A stretch of 26,121 nt of DNA from assembly GCA_900155495.1 (NCBI GenBank), contig FTLJ01000043.1:1-26121 (forward strand), read 5' to 3'. Position 1 is the stretch's first letter. Each line of letters opens with the position of its first letter. A model generated the notes under the pieces. It saw only the letters and a program-made list of their open reading frames with translations. It did no database searches and was not told the DNA's origin. Shown one piece after another: positions 19,871-26,121 of the stretch. The position numbers were made by a program, and so were the translations under genes. The stretch is from Porogramme epimiltina. Its lineage: Eukaryota; Basidiomycota; Agaricomycetes; Polyporales; Polyporaceae.

Positions 19871-21502
19871 GAGACGAGCGGCGGTACAGGTTACATTATC
19901 TATTACTTAGTTTTGCAATCAGAGCTGTATGCATACTTTTTCGGTAATGCCTGTCAACGCGCAAGAAACCGCACAAAGTCAAGCACCCACACCCATAAGT
20001 ATAAACTATTTCGCCATATATCGCAGTTGCGATGTGGGTGTCGTGACCGGAGGGCACGTATGTATATATCCTTTACAACACTCTCGTAGAATGTTCAGCG
20101 GTAGGTCTCTGCGAGGGTAGGTTGAGAGGCGACACAGAAGCCATAGCGGGGATGGAGAACTCACAGAAGTAGGGTATATGATTCGCCCTGACGGCATCCT
20201 GATCTTCCTGAATTAAAGTGAACCCCAAATTTCACGAAACGCCGTGACCGCAACACAGAAGGGCCCAGAGACACCAATATATGTCGTGCTGCCTTGGACA
20301 TCTCTCTGCCCCTGGGAAGGGGCATATAACGTGCAAGGGATCGTGGTCTGATGAATAATATGAACTAGCAGCCGAGAGAACATTGGTACAGCTGCTGGTG
20401 ACGGGATGAATTGCGCGCAACGCACCTCGATAGATGTTACGAAGATTGTAGCCACATCTCTGACTATGTATGTCGACACAGATTTTGGATCGGATAGGGG
20501 GAAACGGACAGAACAACACGGGAACTGTCGCGTGTTTGTTGTCAAAAGAGGTAGACATACATAGCACGCAAGAAGAACTTGCTTAGTCCGCGCTACGAAT
20601 GGGGTGATCGTGCATTGAGACAGCGTCAATGGAGTGGTGGAGAGCTGTAGATCATGTGTAGTGTTAATTTTGAGTCGAGTTTGTAGATTGGATTAGAAGA
20701 ACGAACGGGTGATGAACGACGTAGCTCTTCAAGAAGGCGTGTCTCGCGGTATTCAAAGCATGGAATACGTCTAGTAGTAGAGGTCTTAACACACAATCTC
20801 AGTTCCGGCTTTCGTTATATAGTAATCGACCACGGATGCCCGACGAAGAGCTCCTTGTGTAACGATGAAGGGAGTATCGAGGATGAGTATGAACAGGAGA
20901 AAGAAGGAAGACTGTTGCATAAGCGCACCTATTCGAAGCAATGCAGGTTTCTAAGGAAGATGTCGGGAGAGGGTGTTCGGAGAACAGTGTCTCTATTCTG
21001 TGGAGCTGCAGGGCGCATAAGCCTTCTGAGCGTGCACGGAGTAGGCAATCATGGCGATACAAACCAGCTCTGACCTCGGACTGGGAAATACCCCTCTATC
21101 ATCAAGAGCGTCAGAGTCGCTAGGACAGCGGAGGGTGATCAATAGCTACGTGCGTATATGTGAGGAAAGAATGTAAACGTGCGGAGATCGTAGTTGCAAG
21201 GCTTATATCTGACATGACGATTGGGAAGACGGCACCTCCTGTAGGGGAGTATCACTGGAGGCCTACATCGCAACAGAGGTGTATTCTGTTGCTTCTGTGT
21301 CTCCCAGGGACGGGCCGTCTCAAGGCGGCGAGAAAGAGGCGATCGAGGAGAGCGGAGCGAGCAGCGGACAAGCCCGAGGCTACTAGAGGCGGACTTTGGC
21401 TGGCGGCCCACACGGCATGGACGGCATCGGCCACGGGGCGCAGCGCTTCCGAAGTTCCTCTGCGATTAGATTAGATCGTGCTTCCGACATCTTTTATCAT
21501 CC
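19871..21502. other. Mostly empty interval; one weak minus-strand ORF
   Basis: I see no recognisable gene or mobile element in this 1.6-kb interval. The plus-strand ORFs are short and compositionally unremarkable. The only candidate is the 138-aa minus-strand ORF listed separately. No repeats shared with the island were noticed. Confidence 0.5.
20213..20629 (-). CDS. Uncharacterised small ORF, weak candidate (138 aa)
   Basis: This is an open frame with a normal-looking amino-acid mix. It includes a hydrophobic stretch near residues 16-30 (KQVLLACYVCLPLL) and the segment YIVRDVATIFVTSIE, followed by a GTGCGT that could be a splice donor. A TATA-like ATTACTATATAA lies on the minus strand about 190 bp upstream of the start. 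I recognise no family, and the frame could be chance. Confidence 0.2.
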   Translation of the reverse strand: MTLSQCTITPFVARTKQVLLACYVCLPLLTTNTRQFPCCSVRFPLSDPKSVSTYIVRDVATIFVTSIEVRCAQFIPSPAAVPMFSRLLVHIIHQTTIPCTLYAPSQGQRDVQGSTTYIGVSGPFCVAVTAFREIWGSL

Positions 21503-22660
21503 ATGACTGGCAGGAAACCCTCAGCTCCTCACGATCGCTACGCCGGCCTGCACCTTCACTGAGCCTACACCAGCCTCTGCCCCGCTCCCTCAGCCCACCA
21601 TGGTCTTCCTCGGAACGCTACCTCCCACTATCCGTCATCAGTTCCCCGGGGATCCAACCCGCGCCTATTCTCCGACTACGCAAACGCAGACTCGAAGCAG
21701 GAGACACTCGACCACTCGCCTCGGTTCTGGTCTCATCTATCCATGTCTACCGCATTTGCCACACAAAACCAATTTACATCACCCCCTCCCACATATGATC
21801 TCTCAAGACGTATCGAGTCGTATCAACATCCAATAGACAACGGCCTTGGTGCAAGTGCCTGCCCCGTCGCGGAAGGTCTTCCGTATACGCGCGAATGTGA
21901 ACATATTTGCTTTATCCACCCCCTCTCTTTCGCGCTTAGCGCCTCCCTGGAGCTTCAAGATCTGAAATTAGAACGTTCTTAAGACAGTCCTCCATGAACC
22001 TCCAACGTGGCCCCGTCTTGAAGTGTTTATGGGATCCGGTCACGATGCGGGCGGATATTGGTACGCCTTATCCGTCGTCTTTTCCGTTCCTCAACAACTA
22101 AAATCTTTCATTCTAAGATACGTGGAGTATGCTTCGCTAATAAGACCTTGTTGGAGCATGAGGCGGACGATTCATGGTCACAGCAGACATCTGTGAGTAC
22201 ACGCTTTCCCCTATTGATTGGGGACCGTTCAAGTGTAATCCCTTTCATATACGAAGGATCCTCGTCACGCTTCAAGTGCTCCATTTTATTGCTTCTTCGT
22301 TTGTCATCAAACTTCCCCCCAAACGGCATATCCCTACATCCCCAAAACCTCAACATGCGAATCTACCTCGTATAGGAGATCTGCACATGATGAAAATGGA
22401 GATATCACGTACGCCGAGAGCCCTTTCTCCGCACTCAACACGGTCGGTACCGCGGAAGCCTGCCATTCCCCATCACGGCGTTAAATGCTCGTACTGCACC
22501 GTAGCTGTGGGGATCCGGAATGAAGACGCGCCGCGCGTCTGGTACGCCGAAGCCGACGCACGTTTTAATATGCATGTCCTGTTAGAGTTGGTATGTTACT
22601 CTGTAGTAGCTTTGTCGTTGTATTAACCTGACCTCTTGTGCGTCGTCTTCGGGGCTCGTA
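21503..22660 (+). pseudogene. Relic of unidentified gene 'U', right copy
   Basis: One frame opens with MTGRKPSAPHDRYAGL at 21503, meets a stop at 21560-21562, and then stays open to 21982. That frame includes a DHSPRFWS segment, TSPPPTYDLSRRIES, and NGLGASA...PYTRECEHICFIHP. The next conserved segment (PPTWPRLEVFMGSGHDA then YWYALSVVFSVP) lies in another frame from 21999. A splice-donor-like GTGAGT is at 22193-22198. A CSYC motif (22486-22497) follows in an open frame ending LVCYSVVALSLY at about 22626. This copy is less broken than the left copy at 1-1060, but the internal stop and frame change suggest it is dead. The Pro-rich N-terminus and CxxC motif do not let me name a family. Confidence 0.55.
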
Positions 22661-22847
22661 TGATTCTGCATCGAGGTGATGGCTGATAATGTTTGAGCGG
22701 GGCGGGGGCGTCAACACGGAAGAGAAGGGACGAAGGAAGTGACAAGGTGAGGTTGAAGGCAAGAACCGAGGGCGAAGCCAGTGGTGGAATACGCGCAAAT
22801 GTGGGCGTCGACCCATGTCTCGATGTCTGGGGATGATGGACGGCAGA

Positions 22848-23850
22848 GGTGTGGCGGCCAATGCGAGCGCCGGACCGAGGGTCGAGGGGCGTCGCGCTGC
22901 CCCGTTCTTGCCCTCCAACGACGCGCGGCCCGCGTGCGGTGCGCTTCTGCCGTGGCCTAATGGTCTGGCTCCCTGAGCCTCCCTCGCGGCACGCTCACTC
23001 TGCAGGTCTTCGTTCAGCCCCGGTCCTAATATGACGTCACTGCCGCTTACAGTGAGGCGGCGGCGGAGGACGCGCTGTCCTGCATCCTAACGGCGGGGGT
23101 TCGTGGCAGGTCATAATCGCACCACTGTGGATTATTCACTGGACAGCGAACAGGTCGTCCGCAGTCACGTGGAGCAACGTTCGCGATACCCTCACATCAA
23201 TTGGCTGCTCTGAAGTCCCTCATCGGCCTATACCGGAGCGGTGCGCAGCCCGCCTCCCTCCGGATCTTAGCCAACCACCATGAACACAACTCTATGATAC
23301 CCTTTGTCCTCGACTAGGAGTCATATCCACTCTTTCCTGGATGTGTCCCTTGACACCGCCCTTCACCACACGCTGTAAAACTTCTTGATTGTCTGGAACC
23401 CCGCAGACTCGAGGAGTGTGATGCATACAGGCACCGCCGAAAACTATTGCAGTACCAAATACGATCGAGGTGGAACCTGTTGAGGAGAAGGTCGAAGAGG
23501 TGGAGAAGCAGGTCCACCAGCTACACTCTGCCCTCAAATTAGTAGGAGCCTCCTTCAGCAGTATGTAGAAGAAGTTTTAGACATCTAAATTCGCTCTGAC
23601 AATATATCAATTGACGTGACCCTATCTGCCTTTCTCAATCCGACAGGTACGTTCATAGGGCCGCGCCTCCCGTTCTACAAACACGAGTGAACGCTGAGAA
23701 TACCTCCAGCATTAAGGTTCGCTAGCAGCTGCACACAGAAGGCGCGTCGTGCGTCCACCTGCCAACTACAATGCGGTCTCGCACCGCCCCACACAATACC
23801 GCGCGCGCACGCGCGAACTCGTTTTGTGCCGTCAGACTCGAGAAGTCGTA
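22848..23850 (+). other. Upstream part of duplicated block V, right copy
   Basis: This is colinear with the minus strand of 2895-1935. It includes a frame reading ALKSLIGLYRSGAQPASLRILA (about 23200-23265), whose partner is broken in the left copy. It also includes a Glu/Val/Lys-rich heptad-like stretch, PVEEKVEEVEKQVHQLHSAL, at about 23475-23535, which ends in a stop at 23567-23569. Short GT-AG introns may hide further exons. I cannot name the product. It may be an independent gene relic or the lost 5' part of the carrier locus. Confidence 0.45.
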
Positions 23851-23855
23851 GCGCG

Positions 23856-24755
23856 AGCGGCGTGTCTGGGAGCATGCTCCGTGACATCGTGTACTCGGGT
23901 ATCCGGATGAGCACGTACGTGTACTCCAAGGACAAGTGAGCCCGCGCCTGTGCCCCGCCCGTCCGCACGCGCGCTCACGCACAGTGCAGGATCTACGACC
24001 CGACAAGGGGCGCCTTCTCGCGCGACCGCCTACCGCTCTGTAGCGCGGCAGCGATGATTGCAGAGGCCATCAGCAGCTGTCTCGCAAATCCCGCAGACCT
24101 CGTCAAAGGTGCGCGCCGCCCCCTTCGCTCGAGCCATGTCTCTGACGCGCGCGCGAAGTCTGTCTGCAGACGTGCTACCCGGACGGGAGCCCGTATCGAG
24201 GCATGCGCCACGTGTTCGCGTCGATATGGCAGGACGGCGTGGCAAGGGCAGTCGTCGCGGGCGTGTCGCCCCTCGGGGTGGGCGTGCGCGCGCTGTACCA
24301 GGGTGTGGTGCCGACGACGAGCCGCGGGGTGATGCTGAGAGATATACTTGTATGATCAGATAGAGCAGTTGCTGAAACGGCGCGGGGTGATGGAGGGAGG
24401 CGTTCTGCTGCACCTCTTAGCGAGTAGGTTCATCGGTAGAGGCGCGCATGCTGACGTACCGTGTTAAGTTCTGCTTCTGCTCGGTGACATCGAACCTTTT
24501 CGGTGAGTTGTAGCGCGCGGAGGCGATGGGAAGGCTCTCACCAAATTCGGTTTACAGGTGCTGTCGACTGCGTCAGGCAGATCATGGTCAATGAGGGGCC
24601 TTTCGTATTCTTCAAGGGCTTCGGCATGTGCTGGGTTCGGGTGAGTCTCCTACCCTTCTTTGATTGGTCCCGTCCTGACACCCTCGTAGTTGGGGAGGCA
24701 TGTGATGCCAACGTTCCTGATCTTTGAGCGCGGGGATATGATACTCAGGCTATAG
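23856..24755 (+). pseudogene. Mitochondrial carrier pseudogene, right copy
   Basis: This is an inner-membrane solute carrier. The order of pieces is SGVSGSMLRDIVYSGIRM then STYVYSKDK (donor after 23935, acceptor ending 23989), then IYDPTRGAFSRD, then SSCLANPADLVK, then VCLQTCYPDGSPYRGM, then IWQDG, then ALYQGVVPTTSRG. Later come YDQIEQLLKRRGVMEGG, FCSVTSN, YTGAVDCVRQIMVNEG, VFFKGFGMCWVR and, after an intron, LGRHVMPTFLIFERGD with a stop at 24755. This covers roughly the second and third carrier repeats. The first repeat is not found. Damage includes the signature P-x-D-xx-K-x-R reading Cys for Arg, a deletion and frame change between MLRDI and YDQIE, and a degraded F-D-V-x-K-x-R third signature. 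The pattern suggests the dicarboxylate/oxoglutarate/uncoupling branch, but the substrate is not determined. Confidence 0.8.
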
Positions 24756-25145
24756 ATGTCAGCACTAGACCCTTGACTCCTTCACGACCTCCCATACATA
24801 CTCTTTCATCCTGAGCACTAATACACGATCGCATTAGACATTCCATCACATGTGGCTGGGAAGTAGCAGTACCTAATTCCATCAGTCATTCATGCATCGC
24901 CCGTCGGCGTCAGAGTTGGAGTGGTGTTTCAACCTATAGCTACGGCTTGGTGACAGATTCACTCTCTCACATGATATGGGCCTTCCCATTTTGAAGTTGG
25001 TGTGATCCAAAAGTGTGGCATGGCACTAATTGCGGATTGTATGACCGATTTCTCCCTACTAGTCCTTTTTAATCGGGTATAGTTTCCCAGAAGTCAGCCT
25101 TTACGTGCACCTGTTCCGCCAGCGTTCATGAGGATCGGTGCTCCC
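24756..25145. other. No gene seen; intergenic
   Basis: This 390-bp spacer between the carrier relic and the second F-box-like gene contains no supported ORF or repeat. Its right end has patchy similarity to the sequence upstream of the first F-box-like gene (17040-17240). Confidence 0.5.
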
Positions 25146-25169
25146 GGTTCCATGGATACGAGCGCCTGA
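25146..25169 (+). promoter_or_regulatory. Upstream block shared by the two F-box-like genes (second copy)
   Basis: This is the counterpart of 17239-17262 with one substitution (GAGCGCC for GGGCGCC). It lies about 92 bp before the start codon at 25262. The pyrimidine-rich CACAAC...TCCCCCC leader downstream is also shared between the two genes. Confidence 0.4.
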
Positions 25170-25261
25170 TGACAGTGACGTGCGCACCAGTCGCCCCTCC
25201 TTGGCTAGCTCTGGCATCATTCACCCACAACTTTTATCCCCCCATCTATGCTTTTTCCAAC

Positions 25262-26121
25262 ATGCCTTCAAAGACTCTTCCTGCAGAAATAGGTCTCTCT
25301 GTTATCGACTGCATCGGTGAAGACGCGGATGCCATATACCACAGCACAGCCCGGAATGCCAAATACCTCCGAACACTCTGCATCTGTGCTCTCATGTGCA
25401 GGGACTGGCTTCATCGCAGTCGTGTCAATATCTACTGGTCAATTTTCATCGACGAACCCATCAGATTTGATCTCTTAAAAAGGACATTTGTCGCAAATCC
25501 ATCCTTTCGAAATCACGTTCGCACAGTGCATATTACTCCTTCCTATCCCCATGACAAAGAGCCAAATGTTCCATTTCACCACGCCCTCTTATTCCTCAGG
25601 AAAATGCCTGCACGTGCCATCAATCTCTCCGTATATGGCCCATTCCAAGTCAACAATATCACCCGTAGGTGCCTGTCTTTAGGGTATCCACACATCGTAC
25701 ACCTTCGCCTCCAAGCCCTGGCGATCCCTATCACCCGTGTCCATCACCTCATCAACGCCTTCCCCTCTCTCCGCACCGTCTTATACTCTGAAACACACCG
25801 GAATTCCCTTTACGGTGGCCGTAGACAAAACCGTGTTTCGATGTACAGTGTCACTGCTCGAAGTGGCCATGCATATAAACTCCCAGTACGTGGTCATATC
25901 GTGGCTAAAACTATACATTATTGAGACGGAATTGGGATAAGAATATCCCCCAACACAATATGTACTACATGGGGAATGGTGCTTTCATTAAAGAGGATGA
26001 TGTTGCGCGTATGCTCTGCCGTAGGATAGAGTGTATTGAAGCAGGAGCACGGGGCTCGATTGTATATGGTTGGTCCACAGAAATACCAGCATTCGCCATT
26101 CTCACTCGTTCCCTCTTTCAT
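25262..26121 (+). CDS. F-box-like protein, paralogue of 17347-19870 (partial, runs off window)
   Basis: Exon 1 (25262-25885) encodes 208 residues aligned throughout with the first gene. It includes LPAEIGLSVIDCIGEDAD, LRTLCICALMCRDWLHRSRVN, PFHHALLFLRKMPA and RVHHLINAFPSLRT. A 56-bp intron (25886-25941, GTACGT...AAG) sits at the same place as intron 1 of the paralogue. Exon 2 then continues in frame to the window edge (DDVARMLCRRIEC, YGWSTEIPAFAILT). The start at 25262 is chosen because it aligns with the paralogue's ATG, although the frame is open further upstream from 25169. Nothing is broken in the visible part. Whether it also carries the WD40-like C-terminus cannot be seen here. Confidence 0.72.

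Overview
The window looks like nuclear DNA of a filamentous basidiomycete, probably an agaricomycete of the polypore type. This rests on short GT-AG introns of about 50-60 bp that interrupt almost every recognisable gene, an autonomous Helitron of the fungal Rep/helicase type, F-box-like genes of the kind that form large families in these fungi, and a CreA/Mig1-type zinc-finger fragment. I found no tRNA, rRNA, CRISPR array or bacterial operon. Most long ORFs outside the genes listed are shadows in GC-rich DNA.

Layout: (1) 1-2895 is a degraded gene block. It holds an unidentified gene relic (here 'U') followed by a block 'V' on the opposite strand, which contains a dead mitochondrial-carrier gene. 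(2) 3000-17050 is a repeat and transposon island. It contains three GTGCGCA decamer arrays, a 37-bp hairpin minisatellite, a frameshifted short-chain dehydrogenase gene, a CreA/Mig1 fragment, an intact Helitron with a 1647-aa protein, and 170-bp direct repeats upstream of that protein. (3) 17347-19870 is an apparently intact three-exon gene that joins an F-box-like N-terminus to a WD40-like C-terminus. (4) 19871-21500 is mostly empty. (5) 21503-24755 is a second U+V block, with V in the same orientation as U this time. (6) 25262 to the end is a second F-box-like gene cut by the window edge.

The two ends of the window therefore carry the same gene order, U - V - F-box gene. The simplest reading is an old tandem duplication. 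Afterwards V was inverted in the left unit, and about 14 kb of repeats and transposons accumulated between left V and its F-box gene. The island is bracketed by inverted copies of a 20-bp sequence at the outer edges of two decamer arrays (3170-3189 and 17024-17043). The only genes that look able to make full products are the Helitron protein and the F-box/WD40 gene; the second F-box gene is also open as far as it is visible. U, V, the dehydrogenase and the zinc-finger gene are relics.

No pathway or multi-gene system is evident. The interest lies in the duplication-inversion history, the repeat families and the domain combination of the F-box gene. Homologies were judged by eye, and percent identities and Helitron ends were not computed.
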